Virus record (IMG/VR): IMGVR_UViG_3300034111_001103
Coordinates: 1-64,000 of that record
From: a virus
Strand: one strand, 5' to 3'
Length of the DNA stretch: 64,000 bases
Shown here: positions 39,553-48,498 of the stretch, one piece after another
Position numbering within the stretch: position 1 is the stretch's first letter
Layout: each line of letters starts with the position of its first letter
Translations under genes and position numbers: made by a program
Notes under the pieces: model-generated
Database searches by the model: none
What the model was told of the DNA's origin: nothing
The model's input: only the letters and a program-made list of their open reading frames with translations

Positions 39553-40178
39553 TAACAATATTCTCATACCAACGCAAAGAAATGCTTACTAATTTACTTA
39601 GTGAGTTAGAAAAATATGAACCTATTATATTAGATGATGGTAGTGATTTTAAATTAGAATCATCAAACTTTCATCAATTTGAGCATGGTGGTAAAGAAAA
39701 TTTCTATAAACTTTGGCAATTTGCATTTAGTGAAGCACAAAAAAGCAATGATGATTTTTTTATGTTTTTACCTAGTGATTTTAGCAATATTGACTTATAT
39801 AGAATTTATGATTACTACAATCAATTAAGGCATGAATCTTTTGTTTGTAATATTATAAATGATAATCGTAAATCTTGCTGGGGGTCGTACCATCCTATGA
39901 AATACAATAGCGAATTAAATAGAGTTTTCTTTACTGATTGCGGATTTTTCTGTAATAGATTAGCACTCGAAAAAATAGACTTCCATATAAAAGAAGTACC
40001 AAAAAGTAGATTTAATAGAACTAATATATCAAGTGGAGTAGGTCAATACTTAACTTATATATTTAATAAAAAAAATGTAAAGATATACACTCCTATAAGC
40101 TCATTAGCTTTTCATGGTGAGCATGAAAGTTTAATGCACCCAGAGGAACGAATTAAAACACCATTAATAAGTAAATGA
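39549..40178 (+). CDS. Glycosyltransferase-like protein 1
   Basis: 209 residues, starting MITIFSYQRKEMLTNLLSEL, then PIILDDGSDF, a GT-A-type nucleotide-sugar site with DDGSD. The C-terminal half has WGSYHPMKYN and FTDCGFFCNR. Overlaps the previous gene by four bases. It could glycosylate DNA or virion proteins. Target unknown. Confidence 0.65.
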   Translation: MITIFSYQRKEMLTNLLSELEKYEPIILDDGSDFKLESSNFHQFEHGGKENFYKLWQFAFSEAQKSNDDFFMFLPSDFSNIDLYRIYDYYNQLRHESFVCNIINDNRKSCWGSYHPMKYNSELNRVFFTDCGFFCNRLALEKIDFHIKEVPKSRFNRTNISSGVGQYLTYIFNKKNVKIYTPISSLAFHGEHESLMHPEERIKTPLISK

Positions 40179-40417
40179 AAAAAAGAGATTTAAAAGAAAT
40201 AAAAAAACTTGCCGATAATTTACCACCTAGTAAATCATTGCAAAAATTTTCTGTAATTTTAAATGGCAAAAAAGAATATAAGTTTAGGCTTGTAGATATA
40301 GACCATTATAGTAGATTAAAACACGCTCATTCAACTAATAAACAAACAGGTATGCAAGATTACATAATTTGGTTAAAAGCTAATAATGAAAAGATAAATA
40401 AAATGTTTAATCAATGA
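40175..40417 (+). CDS. 80-residue protein between glycosyltransferases
   Basis: Basic protein beginning MKKRDLKEIKKLADNLPP. It overlaps both neighbours by four bases, so all three are translated together. No motif is recognised. Confidence 0.65.
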   Translation: MKKRDLKEIKKLADNLPPSKSLQKFSVILNGKKEYKFRLVDIDHYSRLKHAHSTNKQTGMQDYIIWLKANNEKINKMFNQ

Positions 40418-41040
40418 AAATAATAGTAGGCATTGCCACAATGAACGGACGTGAAGAGCAATTAAAAGAAACTTTTGAAAGTCTTTGCCCTTATGTTGAT
40501 GAAATAAACATTTACCACAACGGAATAGAACCAATAGATTATACAGATAATGCTAAGTTTGAAAGCCTACAAAGATACAATGAACCGATTTATTTTTTTT
40601 CATGTGATGATGATATAATATATCCAAAAGACTATATAAGTAAAACTATTGAATTAATAGAAGAGTATAAATGTATCATAACTTATCATGGTAGAATTTT
40701 AAAAGGAAAAGGATTAAACTACTACAAAGGACATCAAGCGTTTCATTGCAAAGGTGCTAATTATGTAAATAGATATATTGATGTAACAGGAACTGGTGTA
40801 AGTGCTTTTAGAACTGATTATTTTAATCCAATAGAAATTTATAAAAGCAAATACAAAAGAATGTTTGATTTGGTATTTAGTTTAGAAGCTAAAAAACAAG
40901 GCAAAAAAATATTATTAGGTAAGCACGATGCAAATTGGATTAAAGTCCAAAATATTCCACTAGAAAAAACTATTTATGGTATGGAAGTCAAAGACTGCTC
41001 AATGCAAAATAGTTTAGCAGATGAAATATTAAGGTTTTAA
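40414..41040 (+). CDS. Glycosyltransferase family 2-like protein 2
   Basis: 208 residues beginning MKIIVGIATMNGREEQLKET, with the DDDIIYPKDYI acidic site and the typical start of GT-A enzymes (IATMNGRE). Later KGHQAFHCKGANYVNRY. It ends inside the tail fibre gene on the opposite strand (12-base convergent overlap). Confidence 0.75.
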   Translation: MKIIVGIATMNGREEQLKETFESLCPYVDEINIYHNGIEPIDYTDNAKFESLQRYNEPIYFFSCDDDIIYPKDYISKTIELIEEYKCIITYHGRILKGKGLNYYKGHQAFHCKGANYVNRYIDVTGTGVSAFRTDYFNPIEIYKSKYKRMFDLVFSLEAKKQGKKILLGKHDANWIKVQNIPLEKTIYGMEVKDCSMQNSLADEILRF

Positions 41041-42126
41041 TTTTAAGAAAACACCCCATGCACTATCACCACTATTTGCTAAAGTTATAGAAACTACCAA
41101 ATATTTATTTGTTGTAAAATCTGGTGTAATTGTAGATGGAGATGTAGTAGATGAAACACCTACATCTATTAGTGATGTAGAACTTGTTGGCAATATTTTA
41201 GTACCTGCACCTGTACCATCTTTCTTTTTAATATTGATGTATCTTTGAGCTGTTGCATTTTTAGTAGTAGCCCCTAATGCAGCACTTTGAAAAACTAATA
41301 TAGGACTGCCAGATAAATTAGGAGTAGAATTTATGTACATTTTTAATGTTACAGTTCCTGCACTACCTGTCTTTTCTATTTTAAAACTTGCATCCAAACT
41401 TAAATCATCTTTAATTAAGGAACTTGATATTAGTTCTGCATAAGTAACAGTTTCAGATGTTGTGCCTGTTACTATTGTGCCATCTGCACCTTGATTAATA
41501 ATAGGCAATAAATAATCTAATCCTAAATTTGTTCTAGCAGTTGTAGCACTTGCTAAATCGCTTAGATTATTAGCTTTTAATAAAGCTAGTCCTGTTGCTT
41601 CATATAGTGTATCAAAATAAGTTTTTAGAAAAGATTTAACATTTGCAAAAGTAACTTTCTTTTGTTTATTAGTGTCTGCTGTATCTACAATATTTATTAA
41701 GTCTGCATCTAATGGAGTTGTTTTTGCAGTTAATCCGTTTGCAAAAGCTCCAAAATTAACATCTGTTAAATCATCTTGCTTACCATCTAAAGCAGTTTGT
41801 AAATCTGTTTGGTCTGCTAAAATTCCTGTAATATCACCCCATATAGCAGAACCACCTCCACCTCCACCACATTCACACCTGCAATCTGTTCTTAATCCTA
41901 CTAAATAAGTATATAATAAATCAAATGTAGTGTAAGTACCACCATTAATCAAAGTAACATCATCTAATTTTATTTCATAGGTATTTCTATAATCCTTAAT
42001 AGTAAAAGTATATTCACTATATGCAAATGTTGTTTCAGTTGCATTAAATTCAGCAATTACATTACCATTACTGTCTTTTAAAACTAAAAGACAATCCGAT
42101 TTACTTATGTCGGTTACTATACACAT
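41029..42126 (-). CDS. Tail fibre protein (phage A)
   Basis: 365 residues. A short N-terminal domain is followed by a Gly run (CGGGGGGSAIWGDITG), then LADQTDLQTALDGKQDDLTD, a common phage-fibre collar. The C-terminal half is a beta-rich receptor-binding type. The stop of the holin-like gene overlaps its start. Confidence 0.8.
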   Translation of the reverse strand: MCIVTDISKSDCLLVLKDSNGNVIAEFNATETTFAYSEYTFTIKDYRNTYEIKLDDVTLINGGTYTTFDLLYTYLVGLRTDCRCECGGGGGGSAIWGDITGILADQTDLQTALDGKQDDLTDVNFGAFANGLTAKTTPLDADLINIVDTADTNKQKKVTFANVKSFLKTYFDTLYEATGLALLKANNLSDLASATTARTNLGLDYLLPIINQGADGTIVTGTTSETVTYAELISSSLIKDDLSLDASFKIEKTGSAGTVTLKMYINSTPNLSGSPILVFQSAALGATTKNATAQRYINIKKKDGTGAGTKILPTSSTSLIDVGVSSTTSPSTITPDFTTNKYLVVSITLANSGDSAWGVFLKLKP

Positions 42127-42302
42127 TATTTACCTGAAACATTAAAATCTTTTGCAACTACTCCTAATACTGCAATTGATACAGCTATTATTAATTGTGC
42201 TACTTGTTCTTTGCTACCTGTAAATCCTTCCGAAATAAATGTTTGAGCTACTAATAAGCCTGATGCTATTGCACCTATTAATGTCGTTTTCCAATTTTTC
42301 AT
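42126..42302 (-). CDS. Holin-like small membrane protein
   Basis: 58 residues, ATG at 42302, TAA overlapping the next ATG. Two hydrophobic helices (residues 7-24 and 35-50, TLIGAIASGLLVAQTF and LIIAVSIAVLGVVA) are separated by a short Gly/Ser loop, and there is a basic start. This matches small holins that accompany fibre and lysis genes. Confidence 0.7.
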   Translation of the reverse strand: MKNWKTTLIGAIASGLLVAQTFISEGFTGSKEQVAQLIIAVSIAVLGVVAKDFNVSGK

Positions 42303-42667
42303 AATTTATTTTTTTTAATGTTATTAAATGATTTTAACCTTTTTTTATTTTGTTTTAAATTTTCAAATTCACTATTTACAATTTGTTCAACTTGTTCAGC
42401 ATTGTAATCATCTTTTAATATTAATATATATTGATTAATTACATCTTTTTGAGAATATTTTTTTAAATCAGTTCTTATATTTTTTCTTATTAAATTATCT
42501 TTTTTTATTTCTTTTCTAGTTGCATCTTTTTTTGCTTCTACAATTTGAACTGGAGTACGAATTTCTTGTTTTTTTTCTATAACTGGCACTAATTCCTTAG
42601 TCGTGTCTGAAACGCTAGAAATTGACTTAAAAAACTGAATTATTAATTCAATAATTGATTGCCACAT
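42299..42667 (-). CDS. Basic helical protein of the lysis region
   Basis: 122 residues, with an N-terminal amphipathic helix (MWQSIIELIIQFFKSI). The rest is lysine-rich coil (IVEAKKDATRKEIKKDN). It overlaps the holin by four bases. It may be a spanin-type or lysis accessory protein, but no lipobox is present. Confidence 0.6.
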   Translation of the reverse strand: MWQSIIELIIQFFKSISSVSDTTKELVPVIEKKQEIRTPVQIVEAKKDATRKEIKKDNLIRKNIRTDLKKYSQKDVINQYILILKDDYNAEQVEQIVNSEFENLKQNKKRLKSFNNIKKNKL

Positions 42668-42912
42668 TTTTTTTCTTCTTTTAATTCAGGTTCTTCACTT
42701 TTATTTATGAAAAGATAGCTAAAAAAATTAATTGGATTAATGTCATCTTTTGCAATGCCAAGTTTATTATTTATTACTGCAACTTGACTTTCTAGCTTAT
42801 TTGTCTTTTCTACATATTTGTCAATTTTGAAATAAGTTTGACTTGTAAAAAAGCAAACAATAGTAAACATTATTCCTGTTATTGTCTTATAAAAAAAATC
42901 TTGGTTTTTCAT
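42643..42912 (-). CDS. Membrane-anchored coiled-coil protein (i-spanin-like)
   Basis: 89 residues, with an N-terminal membrane helix (TITGIMFTIVCFFTSQTYF) followed by a coil. The layout is that of an inner-membrane spanin. It overlaps the next gene by 25 bases. Spanins act in the last step of lysis. Not proven. Confidence 0.55.
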   Translation of the reverse strand: MKNQDFFYKTITGIMFTIVCFFTSQTYFKIDKYVEKTNKLESQVAVINNKLGIAKDDINPINFFSYLFINKSEEPELKEEKKCGNQLLN

Positions 42913-42937
42913 ACAAAATTAAAAATATTTTATGGCT

Positions 42938-43762
42938 TTAAAGTTTATACCAATTAGTTCCGTCTGTTACAAATTCAAATGCTTTATCATTTCCTGTATA
43001 ATCATAATGAGTAGCACCATCAATATTGCTCCCAGATTGTGGATTAATTATAATATTATGATTTTTTGATTTTCTTTTTATAATAATTCTTGCAGTCATG
43101 CCATTAAAAAACATTTCAGATGCAATTGGCAAAGTTATAGTTTTGCTTGATGCAGAATTATCAACGATTGTAATCGATGCACAACTAGAAGCATTTAATG
43201 TAGTATTAGAGTTTATAACCTCAATAGATGTTGCATAGAATCCATTTACTTGTAATTTTGCTTCATTTGTAGTAGTTTCAAAGTTATCTATTCCAATAGC
43301 AGTTTTACCATTTTTAAGGATTGTAAATGCGTCTGATGGATTGCCACTTCCACCATTACCTACTACTAATAATCTATCTGTTGGCTCAAATGAAGTTGCG
43401 GATATTGGAGTATAGTCTGTATTTAAAGAACCTAATGATGTTTCTGAAAATGATTTTGCAGTTGTTTCAGTCCCCATTGCAGTAGAATAATCCCCACTAG
43501 CAATAGCACCTAGACCACTCATAGCTATACTATTTAATCCTGCAGCACTTTGAGGAGTAAAAGTTCCTGCATCATAGTTTTCAGAATATAGGTAATAAGA
43601 ACCTCCTCCTCCATTATTAACCCATTCTCCTTGTTGATTTAAAACAAGATCAGGATCTCCAGTAGTACTAGATATACCAAGACAAGCTCGAAGATAGCAA
43701 CAAAGTTTATTCCATCTACTTTCTAGTTTTTTTACTCTACTTTCTAATTCAAATAATCCCAT
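42938..43762 (-). CDS. Tail fibre protein at the phage A/B junction
   Basis: 274 residues. A coiled N-terminus (ELESRVKKLESRWNKLCC) leads to a Gly linker (NNGGGGSYYLYSENYDAG). A YadA-head-like module follows (SGLGAIASGDYSTAMG), then a beta C-terminus (SNTTLNASSCASITIVDN). The module (43351-43620) is the copy of 1-270. The N-terminus is different from the fibre at 1-517. If the joint is an assembly artefact this ORF is a hybrid: N-terminus of phage B, C-terminus of A or B. Confidence 0.85.
   Translation of the reverse strand: MGLFELESRVKKLESRWNKLCCYLRACLGISSTTGDPDLVLNQQGEWVNNGGGGSYYLYSENYDAGTFTPQSAAGLNSIAMSGLGAIASGDYSTAMGTETTAKSFSETSLGSLNTDYTPISATSFEPTDRLLVVGNGGSGNPSDAFTILKNGKTAIGIDNFETTTNEAKLQVNGFYATSIEVINSNTTLNASSCASITIVDNSASSKTITLPIASEMFFNGMTARIIIKRKSKNHNIIINPQSGSNIDGATHYDYTGNDKAFEFVTDGTNWYKL
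43351..43620. repeat. Direct repeat copy 2 (fibre module)
   Basis: Matches 1-270. The first 121 bases are identical, then about ten substitutions. It sits at the boundary between the phage A and phage B gene sets. Confidence 0.95.
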
Positions 43763-43811
43763 ATTATTATAATTCTATATTTTTTATTTATTGTTTGATT
43801 TGAAAAACTAC

Positions 43812-43835
43812 TCCCTCCCTTTTTAGGGGGAGGAT
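43812..43835 (-). terminator. Terminator after the 43884 gene
   Basis: CCTCCC (43814-43819) pairs with GGGAGG (43828-43833). On the minus strand it is followed by a T-rich stretch. It ends the phage B fibre operon just before the junction gene. Confidence 0.7.
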
Positions 43836-43883
43836 TGTAGAAAAACTCACTGAAACCAAAAAACAGGAAGTTTTGTAAAATTT

Positions 43884-44819
43884 TTATATTACTCTTTCCA
43901 CTATTAGAGAAAGGATACCCTTTCCTCCTACAGTTGTTTTAGCAGCTAAACACATTATTGTATCATCTGCTACAAAATCCCAAGTAGATGGAGTAAATGT
44001 TAGAGAAACAGTATCATTTACAGCACTAGATAAAGGTACAGTTAAAATACCCATAGATGTAAAAGGAGAGGTGTTGTATTTAAAATTAATAGTCCCATTA
44101 TCTGTAGCAGATAAAACTTTTGTAACACAGAAGTAAGCTTCTTTCATAAAACCAGCAAAAGGTAGTTTTATAATATTAGCACTTTGTTCCCCTGATTCAA
44201 AAGAAATTGGGATATTTATTACTTCATATAAAGAAGATAATACAAAAGCAGATTTATTTATAGTGGTAACAGTAGTACCATTGCCTATAGGAATTTCATT
44301 GTTTGCTAAAGCTAAATCAGCTGGATTTCCTGAAGCATCTCCTATCTTAACAGAAGAAACTGTCATTGTAGCTAATTTGGCATTAGTTACTGAATCATCA
44401 GCTAAACTAGAAGTAGAGATAGCACCAGGAGCAATCTTAGAAGAAGTAATAGCATTGTTCTGTATATTAGAGGTAGAAACAATATTACTATCATCAAAAG
44501 AAGATTGAATATCTACATCCCAAGTGGAACCATTATAAGTACATAGTATTTCTTGAGAGTTAAGAGCTTGAGGAGCTGTTAGAGCTTGACCAAATATTGT
44601 TACAGATGTAGAGTTAGTAGTTATATCTAGTATAGCTTTATAGTTAAAAACATAAGTTAGACCTGTGATGGCTGTATTTATAGGAGCTATAGTAACATTA
44701 GAAATCATTGTAGCTGTTCCTATTATGTTATATATTTCTGTAGAGGCTGTAGTATCTAAAGTGAAAGAACCTCCAGATGCTGTTATAGTTATTGTATCTT
44801 GTACTTTTAAAAAAGGCAT
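43884..44819 (-). CDS. Fibre or appendage protein (phage B)
   Basis: 311 residues, Ser/Thr/Ile-rich and beta-like, with repeated ISTSSLADDSVTNAKLAT-type segments near residues 125-150 as in phage fibre shafts. The C-terminal region looks globular (PFAGFMKEAYFCVTK). Its start follows the 44821 gene with no gap. Confidence 0.7.
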   Translation of the reverse strand: MPFLKVQDTITITASGGSFTLDTTASTEIYNIIGTATMISNVTIAPINTAITGLTYVFNYKAILDITTNSTSVTIFGQALTAPQALNSQEILCTYNGSTWDVDIQSSFDDSNIVSTSNIQNNAITSSKIAPGAISTSSLADDSVTNAKLATMTVSSVKIGDASGNPADLALANNEIPIGNGTTVTTINKSAFVLSSLYEVINIPISFESGEQSANIIKLPFAGFMKEAYFCVTKVLSATDNGTINFKYNTSPFTSMGILTVPLSSAVNDTVSLTFTPSTWDFVADDTIMCLAAKTTVGGKGILSLIVERVI

Positions 44820-44820
44820 A

Positions 44821-45777
44821 TTATATTTTTTTAAGTAATTCTATTCTAAATAAATCATTTTTAGCAGGGACTGCAACAGTAGAACCAGTACATTGTGCTT
44901 GTATATTTAAAGTAGTCCAATCTATTGTGTCATAGAAACTATAAGTATGTGCTACTTGTTGAGTTGTGTAAGAAGTTACATTGTTAGGAGTATAAGTTAA
45001 ATTTGTTTCTCCTAGTGTTTTATGTACAGTTCCTGTGATTAGAGCATTGTTGGAACCTGATAAAGCAACTACATTTATGTCTAAATCAAAAAGAAAAGAG
45101 TAAGCTTCAGTATCTTGTCCATCATTTCTACCAGATAAGTTTGTGCCAGAAGAAAGTAATATTGAACAAAACCCAGTACTACCAAAATCCTTTATAGTAG
45201 GTAATTGAAAACTAGATCTTACTTTAATTACATCTCCTACTGCTAAAGAGTAAGTTGTTATGTAGTTAGCTAAAAAAGACTTAGTAGTTGCTAAAGTAGC
45301 AGCATTAGGTCTAGTTAAAGGAGCATTATTAGCATATATAACTCCAGATAAAGCTAAGTTTGAAATAGTATCACAACAATCTTCTATAGCTGTAACTCTT
45401 GTATCTAAATCTCCTATTAAAAGAAGATTTGTTTGGTCTCCAGAAGTTATAGTATTCTGAAGATGTACAAAAGTAGAATTAATGTAATCTTGATAAACAT
45501 CAGCTATATCTACATAATAAGTAGTTGTAGTTCCAGAAGTAGCTGAAGTTACTGTTATTTTAGTAGGATCAGCAGAAGCTACTACTGTAGTAGTCACTCC
45601 ACTAGGACTATTAGTACAGATAAAATCATTTATTCTACTTAAAATAACTTCTAAAGAATCTCCACTAACAGCAGGAATACAATCTAAAGTTTCTGACTTA
45701 TAAAAAATGCATTGGGCATCTAGCTGTATTTCACAACCACATTGATTTAAAGAAGTATTTTCACAACCACAAGCCAT
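44821..45777 (-). CDS. Virion appendage protein with Cys-rich N-terminus
   Basis: 318 residues. The N-terminus (MACGCENTSLNQCGCEIQLD; then AQCIFY; ...DCIPAVSG) shares a pattern of Cys and a DSLEVILSRINDFIC segment with the genes at 45799 and 46447. The middle is a beta-rich shaft and the end is a receptor-type beta domain. Probably a paralogous set of appendages on one particle. Confidence 0.7.
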   Translation of the reverse strand: MACGCENTSLNQCGCEIQLDAQCIFYKSETLDCIPAVSGDSLEVILSRINDFICTNSPSGVTTTVVASADPTKITVTSATSGTTTTYYVDIADVYQDYINSTFVHLQNTITSGDQTNLLLIGDLDTRVTAIEDCCDTISNLALSGVIYANNAPLTRPNAATLATTKSFLANYITTYSLAVGDVIKVRSSFQLPTIKDFGSTGFCSILLSSGTNLSGRNDGQDTEAYSFLFDLDINVVALSGSNNALITGTVHKTLGETNLTYTPNNVTSYTTQQVAHTYSFYDTIDWTTLNIQAQCTGSTVAVPAKNDLFRIELLKKI

Positions 45778-45798
45778 ATTATTAATTTTTTTTATATT

Positions 45799-46428
45799 TT
45801 AATTTGTTTCTATTGAAAAACCATCTAAAGAGAATCTAAAATTACCTATGGGAGATGCTTCTCCTGTAGATTCATATCTTACTCCTGGAATAAATACTCC
45901 TGTTGAGGGAATAGATATGACTGCATTTAACCAATTAGATACATCATAACCTGTTATATTTGGAAATCTAAAAGCACAAGAATGAAATTCTCTAGTTAAA
46001 AGAGGTCTTATTGTAGAAGGTAATGTTAGAGGAGAAGAGTTATTAGTTGGATCAGGATTTGCTACAAAAGTATTATTGTTACAAATTCCTCTAAAATGTA
46101 CTTTACCTATTATAGAAGGATCTAAAGCATATTGAGGTTTTTGGAAACCTGAAGGAACAGTCCATCCTTCATTTAAAGTTAAATCTACCCAAGTTAAACT
46201 TTCTGTTGCAGGTCTGTTACAAATATAGTCTAACATCAATTCTGCAAATTCTTGCATATTATCTGGTATACTAGATAAACAAGATTCAGGTACAGTTAAA
46301 GATACACATTTTGCTTGTACAACATTTACACAATCAAATTCATCAGGACAATCTGTACAATTAGGTTGACCTATTCTAGTACCTTGATTATTATATATTG
46401 GAGTTCCTCCACAATTAGTTGATGACAT
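45799..46428 (-). CDS. Virion appendage protein, paralogue
   Basis: 209 residues with the same Cys-rich N-terminus (PNCTDCPDEFDC; ...AKCVSLTVPESCLSS), then a helix ending LMLDYIC. The C-terminal beta domain differs from its neighbours. Only the anchor is shared, which suggests exchange of tips. Confidence 0.7.
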   Translation of the reverse strand: MSSTNCGGTPIYNNQGTRIGQPNCTDCPDEFDCVNVVQAKCVSLTVPESCLSSIPDNMQEFAELMLDYICNRPATESLTWVDLTLNEGWTVPSGFQKPQYALDPSIIGKVHFRGICNNNTFVANPDPTNNSSPLTLPSTIRPLLTREFHSCAFRFPNITGYDVSNWLNAVISIPSTGVFIPGVRYESTGEASPIGNFRFSLDGFSIETN

Positions 46429-46446
46429 ATTTATTTATTTTTTGTA

Positions 46447-47076
46447 TTACACACAAGATCCTCCTCCAAGTGTTAGAGTTTTTAGACAATTTACTTGTCT
46501 TATTAGAACTCCTATTTGGGCAGATTGTAAAGCTAAACTAGTTTGTAAATTAGCTATTGTAGTAGCTTGTTCTTGTACCATACAAGATAAAGATTTACCT
46601 GTAGGAACAGGACATAATTCAAATCCTAAATTAGATTTTAACTCACATAAACAATTTAATACATTTTGTATAGCTTCAGATACTGTAACAGTCCCTACAG
46701 TAACACAAGGGCTATCTGCACAACATTTATAGTCTACAGTTACCATTGGTTCAAAAGTAGATAAATCTGTATTTAGAGTATCTATTTGAGATTGTAGATT
46801 ACAAGATTCTTCTAAAAGAAAAAGTATAAACTCAAGGATAGTTTTATCTCTAGTACCCCAAGCTGTCACTAGACAAGGAGGAAGAACAATAGTAGAAACA
46901 TTTGTTGCTCCCACTAATTCACATAACTTTTCAGCTATAGAAACCTGAACTGTAGTTAGTTTCATTCCAGGACAAATTTCTAAACAAGGTATTTCTGGTC
47001 CTTGATATGAAACACAGTCAGAAGTAATTACATCTGGACAATTATAAAAGGAATCTTGGCAAGTCTTACAGCTCAT
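46447..47076 (-). CDS. Virion appendage protein, coiled-coil paralogue
   Basis: 209 residues. The N-terminus (MSCKTCQDSFYNCPDV; SDCVSYQGPEIPCLEICPG) matches the anchor of the two genes after it. The C-terminal half is a coil (EQATTIANLQTSLALQSAQI). It overlaps the next gene by 11 bases. Confidence 0.7.
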   Translation of the reverse strand: MSCKTCQDSFYNCPDVITSDCVSYQGPEIPCLEICPGMKLTTVQVSIAEKLCELVGATNVSTIVLPPCLVTAWGTRDKTILEFILFLLEESCNLQSQIDTLNTDLSTFEPMVTVDYKCCADSPCVTVGTVTVSEAIQNVLNCLCELKSNLGFELCPVPTGKSLSCMVQEQATTIANLQTSLALQSAQIGVLIRQVNCLKTLTLGGGSCV

Positions 47077-47344
47077 TTAATTTATTTTTTATAACACTAA
47101 AAATATCTTCTATTTTGTAATCTTTAAAACAAGTATCACAATTTTTAATCTTTTCTAAGAGTTCTTTATATTTAGCTACTTTAAAAACTAAATCTTTATT
47201 TATAGTACCTCCTAAATCAAATCTTTGAGAAGAATGAAAAGCATTTATTTTTTTTGAAAGTTTTTTATCTATGGTTCTTTGTAATTTTTCTATATCTTCA
47301 CAAGAATAACCACAATCACAATTATTTGGTGTCATTACAATCAC
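47066..47344 (-). CDS. 92-residue Cys-containing protein
   Basis: Begins MIVMTPNNCDCGYSCEDIE. It has a lysine-rich middle and CDTCFKDYKIED at the end. It probably binds zinc or forms disulfides. It overlaps neighbours on both sides and lies in the appendage operon. Confidence 0.65.
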   Translation of the reverse strand: MIVMTPNNCDCGYSCEDIEKLQRTIDKKLSKKINAFHSSQRFDLGGTINKDLVFKVAKYKELLEKIKNCDTCFKDYKIEDIFSVIKNKLNEL

Positions 47345-47876
47345 AGTTTATTAGATTATCCAATATTTTACTTGCTTTAGAATATAAAGAATTAGCTTCT
47401 TTAAGATTACAGTCATTAGTATTTGCTAATACTCCTTCCATATATAATCCAGCTAATTTTAGTTTTTCTAGTTTATCTTTAGAATAACAAGCAGAACATT
47501 GTGCAAAATCTAATTCTAAGAGAGCTTTAAAGTAAAGACACTCTAGTTTACACATTCTGTAGAAAGTTCTTTCTTTATAGAATTGATCATGAGGACATAT
47601 ACTGATTTTAATAGTATAAGGACCATCTGGTAATTCTATATAGTCAGCAGGATCTAAAACTTTCTTTATATTTAGATTAGAACTGTTTAGAATAGTTACT
47701 CCTTCTTTATAGTAAGTTAATTCTACAGGGTTTGTATAACCTGGAGCTAATACTTGCATAATAGGTTCTGTAATAGTTTGAGCAGGATTATAATAAGATA
47801 TATCCATAACACCTATAGTATTACAAGTATGAGTATTTACAAAAGAAAAATCTAAAAAAGTATTATTAAAAGCCAT
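47322..47876 (-). CDS. Virion-associated protein, unknown
   Basis: 184 residues, with a beta-rich N-terminal half (YTIKISICPHDQFYKERTF) and a helical C-terminus with CSACYSKDKLEKL. Several small proteins with this layout occur next to appendage genes. No family is recognised. Confidence 0.65.
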   Translation of the reverse strand: MAFNNTFLDFSFVNTHTCNTIGVMDISYYNPAQTITEPIMQVLAPGYTNPVELTYYKEGVTILNSSNLNIKKVLDPADYIELPDGPYTIKISICPHDQFYKERTFYRMCKLECLYFKALLELDFAQCSACYSKDKLEKLKLAGLYMEGVLANTNDCNLKEANSLYSKASKILDNLINCDCNDTK

Positions 47877-47989
47877 TATTTTTTATTTATAAGTTCCCTG
47901 CACATTCTACAGATACCATTTATTATACCAAGACTACAAGCTTTTCCAGCTTTTCCACATTTGGTACATTTTGTTTGACCACAAGACAT
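47876..47989 (-). CDS. 37-residue zinc-ribbon-like protein
   Basis: ATG at 47989, TAA overlapping the next ATG (TAATG). It begins MSCGQTKCTKCGKAGKAC and has a second pair, ICRMC, so two CxxC pairs fit one zinc site. It fills the gap between 48025 and 47876. Confidence 0.65.
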   Translation of the reverse strand: MSCGQTKCTKCGKAGKACSLGIINGICRMCRELINKK

Positions 47990-48024
47990 GATTTATTTTG
48001 GTTTTTTTGGTTTAAAAAAGAATA

Positions 48025-48462
48025 TTAATCACAATTATCTACTCCTGTTAAAGAAGTTACATCGGATTTATATACTACTCTAGACTTAAAAGCTAAAAGC
48101 AATAATTGTACATTTATTGTTGAAGGAGAATTATACCAAGAAGTTTGTAAATTTCCAGTCCAATTACCTAAAGAATCTAATGTTATAGTATTAATAACTC
48201 CTCCTTCTGGTTCTGTAGAACTTACTATAAATACTTTACAAGTGTTTCCAGCTAATTTAGGAAATGATATAGATACATTTTCAAATATAACACCTGTTAC
48301 ATTAGTATTACTTCCACAAGTAAATGTATCATATGTTACAGAAGGAATACAACAAGGTTCTAAAATAGTTTTGAAATCATTATACATAGTTTTAGAAACT
48401 ATATGTTTTAATTGAGCTAAAAGAGAGGTTTTATAATTAGAAGGTTGTTTTAAGAAAGCCAT
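48025..48462 (-). CDS. Virion protein, unknown
   Basis: 145 residues with a helical start (MAFLKQPSNYKTSLLAQLKH), then a beta-rich Cys-containing middle (CCIPSVTYDTFTCGSN). It is the first gene after a strong terminator, so it should have its own promoter. Likely an appendage or head decoration. Confidence 0.6.
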   Translation of the reverse strand: MAFLKQPSNYKTSLLAQLKHIVSKTMYNDFKTILEPCCIPSVTYDTFTCGSNTNVTGVIFENVSISFPKLAGNTCKVFIVSSTEPEGGVINTITLDSLGNWTGNLQTSWYNSPSTINVQLLLLAFKSRVVYKSDVTSLTGVDNCD

Positions 48463-48498
48463 TTTATTTTAATTTTTATATTTTTAAACAATAAAAAA

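Noticed and set aside
1-43350. Temperate lifestyle of phage A
   Set aside because: No integrase, excisionase or clear cI-type repressor. The operator at 32669 alone is not enough.
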